Part shown: positions 21,743 to 32,049 of the stretch, one piece after another
Layout of the letters: each line of letters opens with the position of its first letter
How positions within the stretch are numbered: the first letter of the stretch is position 1
Source: Tridacna crocea
Taxonomy: Eukaryota; Mollusca; Bivalvia; Cardiida; Cardiidae
Length of the DNA stretch: 64,000 nt
Assembly: GCA_943736015.1 (NCBI GenBank)
Contig: OX031065.1
Location: 26,860,427-26,924,426 of the forward strand
Direction: 5' to 3'
Notes under the pieces: model-generated
What the model saw: the letters and a program-made list of their open reading frames with translations, nothing else
The model's database searches: none
Told to the model about the DNA's origin: nothing
Translations under genes and position numbers: made by a program

Positions 21743-21963
21743 TTAACTCTTTACCAAACGACAAAATTTTGGACTAGTCCAAATTGAAAGGACTTGCAAA
21801 CAACAAAATAAATGTGAATCAAAAATTTAAACTTGATTTGGAAAGAGTAGAAAATATTGTGGGAAAAGGAGAAAATGCTGGTTACCAGCATTTTCCAACA
21901 ATGTTTTCAAAGGTTTTTTATCTCAGGGTCGTTAAAAGTCGGAACTGTGTGGTAAAGAGTTAA
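21743..21963 (-). mobile_element. H229 subfamily A
   Basis: The right arm has an 8-base deletion (CATTTTCCAACAATG). Ends are intact. Confidence 0.9.
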
Positions 21964-21989
21964 TGCTAATTGTGCCGGAATGTCATGCA

Positions 21990-22045
21990 GTATATTAAGC
22001 AGTGTAGATCAAAGATCAGACTACATGTTCTGTTTTTATCTCTGA
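21990..22045. mobile_element. Foldback family 2, one arm
   Basis: GTGTAGATCAAAGATCAGACTAC; the partner arm is nearly lost. Confidence 0.55.
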
Positions 22046-22081
22046 AAATGAATTTAGAAATTTCATGACCAGATACATGTT

Positions 22082-22292
22082 TTAACTCTTAGTATTAAAC
22101 TAGCATGACTTCTAATGACCCTGAGAGGACTCTTAAAATTTGAAAACATGGTAACCAGCATTTTGTGCATTTTCCAGTTGTTTTCTATCAAGTTTATCAG
22201 CGAAAAAATCCATTACTTGTGCCGACATCGTTTTGTTCTCAGCAGATGCATTCAAAGTTGGACAAGCCTATAATTTTGTTACTCGGTTACAT
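22082..22292 (+). mobile_element. H229, old, left arm deleted
   Basis: GACTTCTAATGACCCTGAGAG and GGTAACCAGCATTTTG are readable; the right end is ACTCGGTTACATG. Confidence 0.65.
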
Positions 22293-22923
22293 GAATACCA
22301 ACAACACAGATATGAAGGCTAAATGACCAAAGCTGTCAATGCACTCCATAAAACAACATTCATTCATTATAATGCTTCAGAATACCAACAAAATCTCTCC
22401 ACAAAGCCACAGGCTGCCATGTGCATCATAGTTTTACCACATACACAAGTCATTGATTGTCGCCATTTTCTCACGTCTTTCTGTTGTTTTATTTTCCGTA
22501 CATGATGCATTGTCTATATATAAGTGCCTCGTATATGAAAAAAGTCAATATAAAGAAGCATCTTATAGGGCATCTATTGATTTTTATATGAGTTAATTTT
22601 CTTCACGGCATCTCTAATTGTCAGTCAGACAGTTTATTTGATTAGTTTAGTAACATGTTTTCTTTTTTTTTTCTCTCTGTTGTCTGAGGTTATTAATTAT
22701 TATTGATTGTAATTTATATTCTAGCGACTTAGCAACACTGTGAGCCCCATTAGGTTATTGTTTCTGGGGAGTTTACAGGATGAATTTTTACGGAGGGGAT
22801 TAATGTCAGATTGTTGAAGGAAAAGAAAATGTGGTGATCGATTTTGCTTTTGTTTTATTGTATTGTATGATATGTGATGAATATGTGATAAGCGTTTACT
22901 CTATACCAAAGGCTCTTGTGGCT
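22293..22923. other. Unassigned intron with homeodomain-type AT motifs
   Basis: TTATTAATTATTATTGATTG and TTTGATTAGTTTAG around 22630-22710; no repeat recognised. Confidence 0.5.
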
Positions 22924-23134
22924 TTAACACTTTCCCAAACAACAAAATTGAGAAGGTCAGCAGAAAACAAATTAAATGTACCTTTCATGATGATTTTTGT
23001 TTGTGATAGGGTAGAAAACAAGTGGAAAAGGAGAAAATGCTGGTTACCAGCATTTTCTCCTTTTCCAACCATGTTTTCAAAAGGACTCTTCTCCTGGGTA
23101 GAAAAAACAAAAGATTGTTTGGGAAAGGGTTTAA
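22924..23134 (-). mobile_element. H229 subfamily D/B
   Basis: Terminal repeats are of the CTTTCCCAAAC / GTTTGGGAAAGG kind, while the core is canonical GGTTACC. Confidence 0.85.
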
Positions 23135-23135
23135 A

Positions 23136-23190
23136 AAACATTTTGGGAAAAGTATGGTAACCAGCATTTTCTTCTTTTCTCACAAATGAT
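23136..23190. mobile_element. H229 hairpin fragment
   Basis: AACATTTTGGGAAAAGTATGGTAACCAGC and the right arm only. Confidence 0.65.
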
Positions 23191-23283
23191 TAGTGTGTCT
23201 GTGTTTGTATATGTTTGCATCATTGTCACATTTTTTCAGTTGTTTTCGAGTATTCCTCTGCTTGATAATGCATCTGTATCTGG

Positions 23284-23471
23284 ACTCTGCACCAGGTAAG
23301 AGGTACCGGTAGTGATGGTATTCTAAATCCATTGTTTCTGTCCAAACCCTATGTTGTGGATACCCATTAGAATCGTCTCAACGAGACGATTCTAATGGGT
23401 ATCCATAACATAGGGTTTAGTGGACAATGATCAATATTTTTAATGAAAATCACTCCCTCTATCTGGAGCTG
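23284..23471 (-). mobile_element. Foldback family 3 copy
   Basis: Ends CACCAGGTAAGAGGTACC and CCCTCTATCTGGAGC. The centre is a long near-perfect palindrome: AACCCTATGTTGTGG, ACCCATTAGAATCGTCTC and their inverse. Confidence 0.85.
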
Positions 23472-23514
23472 TATACAGTATCACAGTTTGTAGTAATATT
23501 GTACCATACTTGGT

Positions 23515-23650
23515 TTCCAACTCGATAGTGTAAACCAGAGGTTTCCTGGTTCAAATTCCCAGCTCTGCAAAGTTCTGTCCAAGGTTTGATGTTACATGTT
23601 GCTACAGGATGGAAATATCTTGGGACAAAGCAATTCTCTGGACCTTAACC
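23515..23650 (+). mobile_element. SINE piece, family 1
   Basis: CCTGGTTCAAATTCCCAGC (B box), CTCTGCAAAGTTCTGTCC and CTACAGGATGG match the 42941 copy in order. Confidence 0.6.
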
Positions 23651-23722
23651 TATTACCATGTTTAATAAAATCCAAGAGAGATTGTTGAAAATTAACTTAC
23701 TCAAAAGTTTGCATAGAGCTGT

Positions 23723-23949
23723 TTAACCCTTTACCAAACAATCCCTGGTTTTTACGACCCTGAGATAGGAGCATTTTGAAAACATTGTTGGAAAAGAAGA
23801 AAATGCTGGAAACCAGCATTTTCTCCTTTTCCCACAATGTTTTCTACCCCGCTGGAGGGAAACAAATTTCAAATTTGATTTTTTTTTGTGTGTGTGTGTG
23901 TCTTTCAATTTGGACCAGTCTAAAAAATGTGTTGTTCGGTAAAGGGTTA
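23723..23949 (+). mobile_element. H229 subfamily B with internal (GT)n
   Basis: AAACAATCCCTGGTTTTTACG is the B left end. A (GT)n microsatellite at about 23885-23901 replaces the GTCTGCAAATGC motif. Confidence 0.9.
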
Positions 23950-23993
23950 TGGGAGAGGCACTCAGAACAGAAGTTCCAAGACAGTCCTCCTGT

Positions 23994-24200
23994 AACCCTT
24001 TAACATACAGTCCGGAGTTTTTAACTGATCCCAAGGTAGAATACCTTAATTAACAAACATTTTGGGGAGAGAGGAAAATGCTAGCAACAGTATTTTCCAC
24101 TTTTCCTACAATATTTTCTAGCCTTTCAGTAACAAATTCCATCAATTTTCCCACACTGATTTTGTTGTCTGCAAATGCTTTCAGTACAAGGAATTCAAAA
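23994..24200 (+). mobile_element. H229, diverged
   Basis: CCCTTTAACATACAGTCCGG to GTTGTCTGCAAATGCTTTCAG; closing end lost. Confidence 0.75.
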
Positions 24201-24254
24201 CAGTTTTCATCTTTACAGCCATTTCCAATCCTAGAATGAAGACCCAATGTTACT

Positions 24255-24385
24255 GCAGAAAGTGGTAGCTACAGTGGTCGGGAATGTCTTGACAGTGTAC
24301 ATCAAGATCAGATTACACATTTTGTGCAGTCTGATCTTGTTCTATACAGCCTGCAAAGGCAACATAAGTCGTGAAGGAGTTATAA
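24255..24385. mobile_element. Foldback family 2 copy
   Basis: CAAGATCAGATTACACA / TGTGCAGTCTGATCTTG, with AACAGTGTACAT and TCTATACAGCC outside. Confidence 0.82.
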
Positions 24386-24412
24386 GCATAAAAAAAGGCT
24401 TATAGGGCTAAT

Positions 24413-24640
24413 TTAACTCATTACCAAACGACAAAATTTCAGGCTTGTCCAAATCGAAAGTATTTGCAGTCGACAAAATGAAAGTGACTGAAAATTTGAA
24501 ATTTGTTTTGTGAAGGGTAGAAAACATTATGGGAAAAGGAGAAAATGCTGGTTCCCAGCATTTTCTCCTTTTCCCACAATGTTTTCCACAGGCTTCTTTC
24601 TCAGGGTTGTCAAAAGTAGGGATTGTGTGCAAATGGTTAA
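24413..24640 (-). mobile_element. H229 subfamily A
   Basis: Full length; centre GGTTCCC gives a one-base mismatch in the stem; end GTGCAAATGGTTAA. Confidence 0.9.
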
Positions 24641-24908
24641 ATTAAAGATATAATTGGGTGTTTTGTTTCAGCTGATAAAAATTTGTAGGGGTAGATTAGA
24701 GATTAACTGTATCATTATAGGTCTTTCAACTATAACATTTTTATTGCCTATTTGATATCACACTTTCTTTTGCATGAATGCTTGTAACTGTTTAAAAGTC
24801 TGTTTGTACCAGGATGCGAGCCTGTTGTATAAATCTGTGTAGAATAAGTTCTTTTACAGTGCTAGCAAATGGGTTTTTTGTCCCATTTTACACATGGTAG
24901 ACTAGCCT

Positions 24909-25214
24909 AAAGTCCGTTGAACAGACAAAAGCCCACTGGGACAAAAACCCACTAAGATAAAAGTCCACTGCTAATTTTGGCAGGGAGGACAAAAGCCCAA
25001 TGCTAATAAAAAAAATTTGAAAATCAAATTTTTATCATTTTTGTAAGAAAACATTTTCTGCTTTTCACATAATGTTTTCTACTCTTCTGCAGACTTAAGT
25101 TACATCATACACATGATTTTTTTAAAATTAAATGCATGATTAAAACTAAAAGTGGGCTTTTGTCCCAGTGGAGTTTTGTCCTAGTGGGCTTTTGTCCAGT
25201 GGACTTTTGTCCTA
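24909..25214. repeat. Inverted arrays of a 15-bp repeat
   Basis: Left: four units of the GGACAAAAGCCCACT type (24909-25001). Right: four inverted units AGTGGGCTTTTGTCC (25151-25214). A piece of H229 sits between. Confidence 0.82.
25040..25130 (+). mobile_element. H229 right fragment inside another foldback
   Basis: AACATTTTCTGCTTTTCACATAATGTTTTCTACTCTTC lies between the two arms of the 15-bp inverted repeats. Confidence 0.5.
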
Positions 25215-25259
25215 CACCCCCTGAGTCCATACAAACATTGTGAAGAAAAGGGATGCATG

Positions 25260-25512
25260 CCATTATTACTCCACCATAAAATCCCATGTTTTAAAAAACA
25301 ACCCCGAGAATAATTTCTGAAGAAAATATTGCAAGAAAAGATGAAAATGCTGATAAACAGCATTTGCTGGTTAACAACATTTTCTGCTTTTCCTATAATG
25401 TTTTATATCCCATTAAAGAGAAAAACATTTACTGGAGCCACATAAGAGCTGTCGTCTACAAATGATTTTGATCAAGACAAGTCTGAAAAGTTGTAATTTG
25501 GTAAAGAGTTAT
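25260..25512 (+). mobile_element. H229, diverged, with a duplicated core
   Basis: The centre is repeated: GATAAACAGC then GCTGGTTAACAAC. The right end GGTAAAGAGTTAT abuts the next copy. Confidence 0.7.
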
Positions 25513-25737
25513 CCCATTACCACACAATCCCTACTTTTGACGCCCCTGAGAAAGAAGCCTTTTGAAAACACTGTGGGAAAAGGAGAAAATGCTGGTAACC
25601 AGCATTTTCTCCTTTTCCCACAATGTTTTCTACCCTTCACAAAACAAATTTCAAATTTTCAGTCACTTTTATTTTGTCGTCTGCGATTGCTTTCAATTTG
25701 GACCAGTCTAAAATATTGTTGTTTGGTAATGGGTTAT
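25509..25737 (+). mobile_element. H229 subfamily A, full length, flanked by TTAT
   Basis: 229 bp with TTAT at both ends instead of TTAA (25509-25512 and 25734-25737). The hairpin arms carry one mismatch (CACTGTG against CACAATG). Confidence 0.92.
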
Positions 25738-26288
25738 TGTAACGGTATTTCATTGTCCTGAGGCCCAAGACAATGATCTATTGGATCTGAAAACAAAAGA
25801 AATTGCTCATCAATTTCACAAAAGCCTTCTATAGCCTTCCCTCTCTATCTGTGTAGTAATCAACTGTAATTATTTTTTTACCAATTATTTTGGGATATGA
25901 CTCTTTCTTTTGCCATTGGCTGTTCCAATTTTTGAAGTCTTTGATTTTTACTCTATTAGACAGCATTGTTTCGTACTCTTGTAATGAGAGTAATTACATT
26001 GAAAACCCTGACAGCTATGAAAATTTGTCTTCAACCACTGGACACCAGTCCTGTTTTATGTTAAGAAATGGCACAAAAATAACTTCTTTTGTGTGTTCGT
26101 TAGATTTGGTGTGATATGTCAAAACTTAAAGGTAGCAGATTCAATCCAAGCTTAGATCATGGTAAAAATTGCACAGCAAATCTTTCAAGACCTGTTTTTG
26201 TGACAAGGAATTGCTGATGGGTATAATCGTCTTTAGTGATAGCTCTAGTTGTTTCTTTTTCTGTAACTTTCGAAATACTTGCCAGACC
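25738..26288. other. Unassigned intron
   Basis: A 74-codon ORF (25890-26114) has no recognisable domain or splice context; taken as chance. Confidence 0.5.
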
Positions 26289-26703
26289 AGGGCCCATATT
26301 CACCAACCATTCACTCTTTACCAAACAATCCCTGCATGGTTTTTACGGTTCAGGAATAGAAGCCTTTTGAAAACATTGTGGGAAAAGGAGAAAATGCTGG
26401 TAACCATCATTTTCTCCTTTTCCCACAATGTTTTCTACCCTATCATATAGAAAAATCATCTTTTGGGCAACTGTTAATTTGTCATCTGCAAAATGCTTTC
26501 AGTTTGGTCTGGTCCAAAATTTGCCGTTTGGGAAAGGGTTAAGAACGTTCTTTGTTTCATTCTTCAAGATTGTCTGACAGTGAAAGTAACATAACTTCTG
26601 ATTGGCTAAACCGTATTGTCAATCAGAAGTTCTGTTACTTTCACACTGATGAAATACTTATGGATAAGACTAAGAATGTTCTTAAGAATGGTTGGTGAAA
26701 TTA
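26289..26703. mobile_element. Foldback family 4 carrying an H229
   Basis: CCATATTCACCAACCATTC left and GAATGGTTGGTGAAAT right; inside, GTGAAAGTAACATAACTTC is inverted by GAAGTTCTGTTACTTTCAC. The H229 at 26310-26542 splits the left arm. Confidence 0.85.
26310..26542 (+). mobile_element. H229 subfamily B/D inside another foldback element
   Basis: AAACAATCCCTGCATGG left and TTTGGGAAAGGGTTAA right. The left border has lost part of its TTAA (CATTCACTCTTTACC). Confidence 0.9.
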
Positions 26704-27512
26704 TTTACTGGCTCAGGACACTTTTTTATAAGACTGAATTTGAAATATTTTCTATAAAGGCCTTATTAGACATGGAATCAACACTTCAATTGTTTATTGA
26801 ATACAAGGTGTTAACAACAATTCAGATACCTGTTAACAACATGAAAATTGACTTTTTAGCATTTCAATTGTGATAACTATATTGGCCAGGAGCAACTCCC
26901 TCTTGTTGTAAATGTGTGAACAATTCAATGGCTTAATTTTCACCTATTGTCTCTTGCTGAGTGAAAACTCAATATTTTGGAATTTTGACAGGTCTATTAA
27001 AACATTGTAGCCATTGTTTAATGCTGTTTGAGTCTATACATGTATTTTGTTTCTGTTGATTGGCCTGAGAATTTAATTTTGTGTTGTCAAATGTGACAAG
27101 AATATTTTAAGAGACCATCAGCAACTTTTGTCTCATTTATAAAACTAAATAGACATAGAATTTTTCTGGTTAGAAGGACCACTGAAAGAAAGAAAAAGTA
27201 GTTGCATACTTGTTTTCTCCAGAATTAGTCTTGTTGAATTTCAGACCATGTAGATGTAAGATACAACTGCATACCTAAGCTGAATTCTATCTTAGCCTGA
27301 ATGTACAGTCTGACTACATTGGCCAAAAAAAGACCCCAAATCTGAAATGTGTTTAACAACTTTCATTAAAAATATTTTCATGAACTTTGTTGCAGTTTCC
27401 AACGCTATCTTTTTATTTTCCCACCACACAATTGTAAAATGAGACACTTTTGAAAATAATATTTAAAAAAAATCCTGATCTTATTTCAACTCTACAAAGA
27501 CAAGGATGTTTC
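26704..27512. other. Unassigned intron
   Basis: Nothing recognised up to the SINE. Confidence 0.55.
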
Positions 27513-27797
27513 ACAAATACAACATGCCCGCACGGATGGCTCAGTGGTGAGCGTGTTGGACTCATGATCAGGTGGTTGTGAGTTTGATACCCAGTTGAGG
27601 TGAACTTTCTCTCCGGCGTATTTTCGCCTCTCGCCTCTGCTGAAGCACATGAGAAAAGTAGTCGGTGGCTTTGGAAAGGAAGTTGTTTTAGTACCGGTGT
27701 AAGAAAGCCAGGAAACACATGTGCGTCACCAACCGGCATGATATGACTTTAGCTGTTAAAGTGGTGTTAAACTCCAATACAACCAACAAATACAACA
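27513..27797 (+). mobile_element. tRNA-derived SINE with 12-bp target duplications
   Basis: ACAAATACAACA flanks the element at 27513-27524 and 27786-27797. Inside, TGGCTCAGTGGTGAGC fits an A box and GTGAGTTTGATACCC a B box with tRNA-like spacing, followed by a unique body and a tail GTTAAACTCCAATACAACC. Length is 261 bp without the duplications. It needs a LINE in trans; none is here. The intact duplications point to a fairly young insertion. Confidence 0.88.
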
Positions 27798-28388
27798 CCT
27801 CTTACCTTCAAGGGTGACAACCTACGTCATAATGGAGATGCCGGAATAGCTGCCAGTTTGTGCGCAATTGAAGATTAATTACTTTGAAAAAGATATAATT
27901 ATGTATCTAAAATTTACTTGGAATACCTACTTCATCTGGTGATGGTAAATATATTTGTCGTATTTGTAAAATCAAAATGTCATGAAACAATATTGTAGCT
28001 CTAAACACTTCAACGCAATTATTTTTAAAGGCATTTAAAGACATCTATTTTTAACTCGCACATGTGTCACCGGCTTCGGGAGTTGTGTGGAGGTAATTGC
28101 AAAGACAATGAAACTAATGAACAAAATATTAGTGTATACTAACGAAGAAAGTTGTCAGGTACCATATGCACAGTTTTGTTTGGACAGATCTTTAGTAACA
28201 ATAATGTACAAGCTGAAAAACTTATCTTTTAAAAAGATAATGGCAGATTTAAAATGTCTCCGATGAGTATGCTATGACATAGGTTGTTACCCCTGTACCT
28301 CTGAAGTTTCTTGAGTGCTGCCTGTAGATCAGGAACAGCCTATATGAAACAAAAACATTGTAGGGATACTGGACAATAGCATCTTATT
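27798..28388. other. Unassigned intron
   Basis: Nothing recognised; slightly GC-richer near 28060 (CACCGGCTTCGGG). Confidence 0.55.
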
Positions 28389-28612
28389 TTAACCCTTTAC
28401 CACACAATCTCGAGTTTTAACAACCCTGTAAGAGAAGGCTTTTTGAAGACATTGTGGGAAAAGGAGAAAATGCTATATCCAGCATTTTCACTTTTTTCCA
28501 CAATGTTATCTACCTGATCAAAACAAATATCACCATTTTGGTTACATTTGTCATCTGCAAATACTCTCTGAGTTAGAACCAACCTAAATTTTTGATGCCT
28601 AGTAAAGAATTG
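28389..28612 (+). mobile_element. H229 subfamily A/E
   Basis: The hairpin centre has a small replacement (GCTATATCCAGC). The closing end is AGTAAAGAATTGA. Confidence 0.85.
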
Positions 28613-28879
28613 AGAATAATGTTTTTTTTGGTTATTCTCTAACCTTTAAATTTTGAAGGTAAATCATTAATCTAAGCAGCTATTCCATTCGTACCAACAG
28701 TATCTACAGCTATCTGTGGTTAAATTGTCAAAAATCGGTCTGCATTAAGATTGGGATTTATTGTTGCATGTCTGACAGACATATAAACCTGCATGCAGAT
28801 CATCTGTAAGTCTGGGGCTGTCATCCTCAAGGGGAAAACTGTAAAACCAATCCTTTGGCTTTGCATAGTGAATATTTTC

Positions 28880-29110
28880 TTAACCATGTAAAAGACAATC
28901 CTGATTTAACCCATTATCTGTGAAAGAAGCCTTTTGAAAAAAATAGTGGGAAAAGGAGAAAATGCAGGTAACCAGCATTTTCTCCTTTTCCCACTATGTT
29001 TTTTTCTCTTCATAAGACAAATTTCAAATTTTGAGTCACTTTAATTTTGATGTCTGCAAATGCTCTCAGTTTGGGCCAGTCTGAAATGTTGTTGTTCTGT
29101 AAACGGTTAA
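28880..29110 (+). mobile_element. H229 subfamily A, diverged left end
   Basis: The hairpin carries the mirrored TAGTGGG / CCCACTA change on both arms. Confidence 0.8.
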
Positions 29111-29114
29111 TGAC

Positions 29115-29205
29115 TGCAAGGAAATGAGACTTTTTGAAAACATGGTGGGAAAAGAAGAAAATGCTTGCCACCAGCATTTTCTTTTTTTCCAACTATGTTT
29201 TTCTT
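29115..29205. mobile_element. H229 hairpin fragment
   Basis: ACATGGTGGGAAAAGAAG...TTTCCAACTATGTTTTTC; ends absent. Confidence 0.65.
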
Positions 29206-29217
29206 GACAGTCCAGTA

Positions 29218-29446
29218 AAATACTTTACCACATAGTGCAGATTTTTTACCCTTCCAAACTCAAAGCATTTGCTGAGGACAATTTATAAGTGGATAAAGTG
29301 AGTCAGATATTCTGAGAAAGGCTTAAAAACATTGTAGGAAAAAAGCAACAATATTAGGTACTTCCTTTTCTCCTTTTCCCACAATGTTTTTAAAATACCT
29401 CGCTGGAATGGTCGTCAAAACTCAGGATTGCATTGTAAAGGGTTAT
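29218..29446 (-). mobile_element. H229 subfamily E, diverged
   Basis: CTTCCAAACTCAAAGCATTTGC and GTCGTCAAAACTCAGGATTGC; hairpin centre decayed. Confidence 0.7.
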
Positions 29447-29449
29447 TAC

Positions 29450-29519
29450 AATTTTGTCATCTTGTGCAGATGCTTTAAAGTTTGAAGGATTTTAAATTTG
29501 TTGTGCGGGAAATGGTTTT
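29450..29519 (+). mobile_element. H229 right-end fragment
   Basis: TTGTCATCTTGTGCAGATGC to GCGGGAAATGGTTTTAA. Confidence 0.6.
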
Positions 29520-29579
29520 AAGTATAATTGCTGGATGACAGAAGTGTAGACTCATTCATATTTTAAGGAATTAGTAGAA

Positions 29580-29660
29580 GCACTTATCTCAGTATTTTCT
29601 CCTTTTCCCATAGTGTTGTCAAAAGCCTTCTTCCTCGGGGTCCTCAGCCCTAAGAGGTGT
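29580..29660 (-). mobile_element. H229 right fragment
   Basis: ATTTTCTCCTTTTCCCATAGTG and GCCTTCTTCCTCGGGGTCC. Confidence 0.6.
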
Positions 29661-29850
29661 TGAACCCTTTACCACACATTCCCGACTTTTAACAAGGAGA
29701 AAATGCTGGTAACCAATATTTTCTCCTTTTCCTACAACGTTTCTACCCTTCACAAAACAAATTTCAAATTTTCAGTCACTTTCATTTTGTCATCTGAAAA
29801 TGCTTTCGATTTGGACAAGCCTAAAATATTATTGTTCAGTAATGAGTTAA
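29660..29850 (+). mobile_element. H229 subfamily A, left arm shortened
   Basis: CCGACTTTTAACAAGGAGAAAATGC shows deletion of about 35 bases ahead of the hairpin; right half intact. Confidence 0.88.
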
Positions 29851-29872
29851 ACATGGAATTGTCCCAGAACTA

Positions 29873-30020
29873 TTAACCTATTACCAACCACAAATTCCGA
29901 GACTTGTCCAAATTCAAAGCATAATTCCCAGACAACAGTATTTTGATATCCACTTAATCATTGGAGTTTGACTTGGAATGGGTTGTGAACATCGCGGAAA
30001 AAGGCTAGTGACAAACAGTA
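29873..30020 (-). mobile_element. H229 subfamily E, left half
   Basis: TTAACCTATTACCAACCAC, GACTTGTCCAAATTCAAAGC and GGGTTGTGAACATCGCGG; no right half. Confidence 0.6.
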
Positions 30021-30147
30021 AGTCTTCGGAAGAAAATGTTTCAGGAAGTTTTTCATGATTTGCTGACTGCATGTAAAACAATTTCAGAAAAGAAGCAACT
30101 TTTGCTTTTCGAAAAAACATATAAAAAAAAGAATAAATTCCTTTCTT

Positions 30148-30375
30148 TTAACCCTTTCCCAAACGACAAATTTTCGACTCTTCCAAACTCAAAGAGTTTG
30201 CAGACGACAATTTCAAATCTGATAAAAATGGCAGAAAGTTCTCCAAATAGGTAGAAAACACTGTGGGAAAAGGAGAAATTGCTTGTTACGAGCAATTTCT
30301 CCTTTTCCCACAGTGTTTTCAAAAGAGTAGTACTGCAGACACGTAAAAACCAGGGCTTGTTTGGGAAAGGGTTAA
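30148..30375 (-). mobile_element. H229 subfamily D, full length
   Basis: The core is GGAGAAATTGCTTGTTACGAGCAATTTCTCC (read in parts), so both arms differ from subfamily A at matching positions. The D left part AAAATGGCAGAAAGTTCTC is kept. Confidence 0.93.
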
Positions 30376-30477
30376 CAATGTTTCTCGATCTGTACCCTCA
30401 TCATCAGGTGTTTTTTTGGTAGTTTGTTCTGAAAATAGCCCAATATCAAGTGGAACTTGGAACTGAAGCCATTAACT

Positions 30478-30600
30478 CTTCCTATACCAAAGACAATACA
30501 TGTACCAAGAGCTTTTGTGGCCAGTATAGATTAAGATCAGACTGCACATAATATGCAGTTTGACCTCCAGATCTGCACTTTTGTAATCTAGAAAATGACT
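30478..30600. mobile_element. Foldback family 2 copy
   Basis: TTAACTCTTCCTATACC start; TTAAGATCAGACTGCACA / ATGCAGTTTGACCTCC. Confidence 0.75.
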
Positions 30601-30657
30601 GTCTTGATCTTGCAGAGAATGTATTCTTAGCCCTTTAGAAAATACATTTAACCCTTT

Positions 30658-30873
30658 ACCAGACTACAGAATTTTAGGCTTATCTAAATCAAAGGCATTT
30701 GCAGATGAAAAAAGAAAAGTGACTGAAAATTTGAAATATGTTTTGTGAAGGGTAGAAAACATTGTGGGAAAAGGAGAAAATGCTGGTAACCAGCATTTTC
30801 TCCTTTTCCCACAATGATTTCAAAAGGTTTCTATCTCAGAATCAAAAACCAGGGATTGTTTGGTAAAGGGTAA
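30658..30873 (-). mobile_element. H229 subfamily A/B
   Basis: Hairpin good with plus-type centre GGTAACC; end AACCAGGGATTGTTTGG. Confidence 0.9.
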
Positions 30874-31103
30874 ATTTATTCAGAAGTGAAAGAGTTAAAG
30901 TTTGAAGATAGACATTTTATGGTGATGGCATTGTGAAATTTGAAAGAGATAACATAGGTTTCAAGAGATTTATGCTGTTTGTATGTGTATTATGCACCAA
31001 GGTACTAGGGTCTCTTTGACTCATTTGCCGTGGCAAACATCTTCAGTGCTGTGCTATTGGCATAGGGTAGTCAGGAGGACACAAATGTGCAAGTGTAACA
31101 GGT

Positions 31104-31160
31104 TTATCTCTTTGCAAAACTACAAAATTTTAGAAACCTCCAAATTTAAAGCTGTTGTTG
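31104..31160 (-). mobile_element. H229 left fragment
   Basis: ATCTCTTTGCAAAACTACAAAATTTTAG to TTTAAAGC, cut by the C copy that follows. Confidence 0.65.
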
Positions 31161-31165
31161 GCCAC

Positions 31166-31381
31166 TTAACCCTTTACTCCACAGATACTCATTTCTACGC
31201 ATTGCTTGTAAGAGTCTTTGGAAAACTTTGTGGCAAAGGTGACGAGCAATTTCACCTTTTGTCACAATATTTTCTATGCTATCAAAAGGTGTCATATACA
31301 CATAAGAAAAGGCTTCATCCTTGCAGTTATTTAGGGTGAATTAGAGATACCATAGAAATGTCTTATGGGGCAAAGGGTTAA
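31166..31381 (+). mobile_element. H229 subfamily C, left arm shortened
   Basis: TTAACCCTTTACTCCACAGATACTC, GGCTTCATCCTTGCAGTTATT and GGCAAAGGGTTAA identify C. Thirteen or so bases of the left arm are missing. Confidence 0.9.
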
Positions 31382-32049
31382 ACAAGTACCAGATATTTTC
31401 ATGCAAGAAATATGACCGAAATATTTAACAATTTCATGGTCTCTTTTGTCAACAGTGTTTCAGCTAAGAAGACAGCGCTGGTCAAAGATTAGGCAGCATG
31501 TTTCTTGCAGCCTGATATTGATTTGCACTTGCATCAAAAGCATCTGTATTTGGGAAAGGCACTTGAATTGTTAGGGAAAAAATAATGGGACAGATTGTTT
31601 AACCTTGGGATTTATAATTACTTGGAGATTATGGAAGATCATGTTAAACTTAAAACCATAAATATTTGATTTATGCACCATATGTTATTTTGTACTGGAG
31701 AGGGTTTTTGATCATCAAAAAGTGGCAGGCCAGTTTATAATTAACCCTTTCCACCTTTCTTGTTGTTTCTTTACTTTTGATGATTTGAAATATTTAGTAC
31801 ATGTATAGAACCCAAATGAGATATGAGAGGTTTTCTGTCCATCGGGTTTCGATTTGTACCTTTTTGGCCCTATATATAAAAGATGTTAATAAGTTACTGG
31901 TTCTTTTGTGAGTGATTTGGAATACCTTATTAAGAGAGCTTTTTTTTACAAAGGATTTCTCCTTTTCTCACACAGCTACAGCAACAGTGTGTAACTAGTA
32001 TCACGAAGTAGGAATCCTTGATCAGCAAGCATGTTCTCAATTTGCAGTC
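31382..32049. other. Unassigned intron
   Basis: Only the decayed family 2 core at 31465. Confidence 0.5.
31465..31540. mobile_element. Foldback family 2 core, decayed
   Basis: GGTCAAAGATTAGGCAGC and TTGCAGCCTGATATTG. Confidence 0.55.

Noticed and set aside
25890-26114. 74-codon ORF as a possible exon
   Set aside because: No flanking acceptor and donor in matching phase and no domain-like composition.
27531-27600. A tRNA gene
   Set aside because: A and B boxes are present, but the cloverleaf is not and a SINE body follows; the 12-bp target duplications settle it.
27413-27739. 108-codon reverse ORF
   Set aside because: It lies in the SINE and crosses its tRNA-like head.
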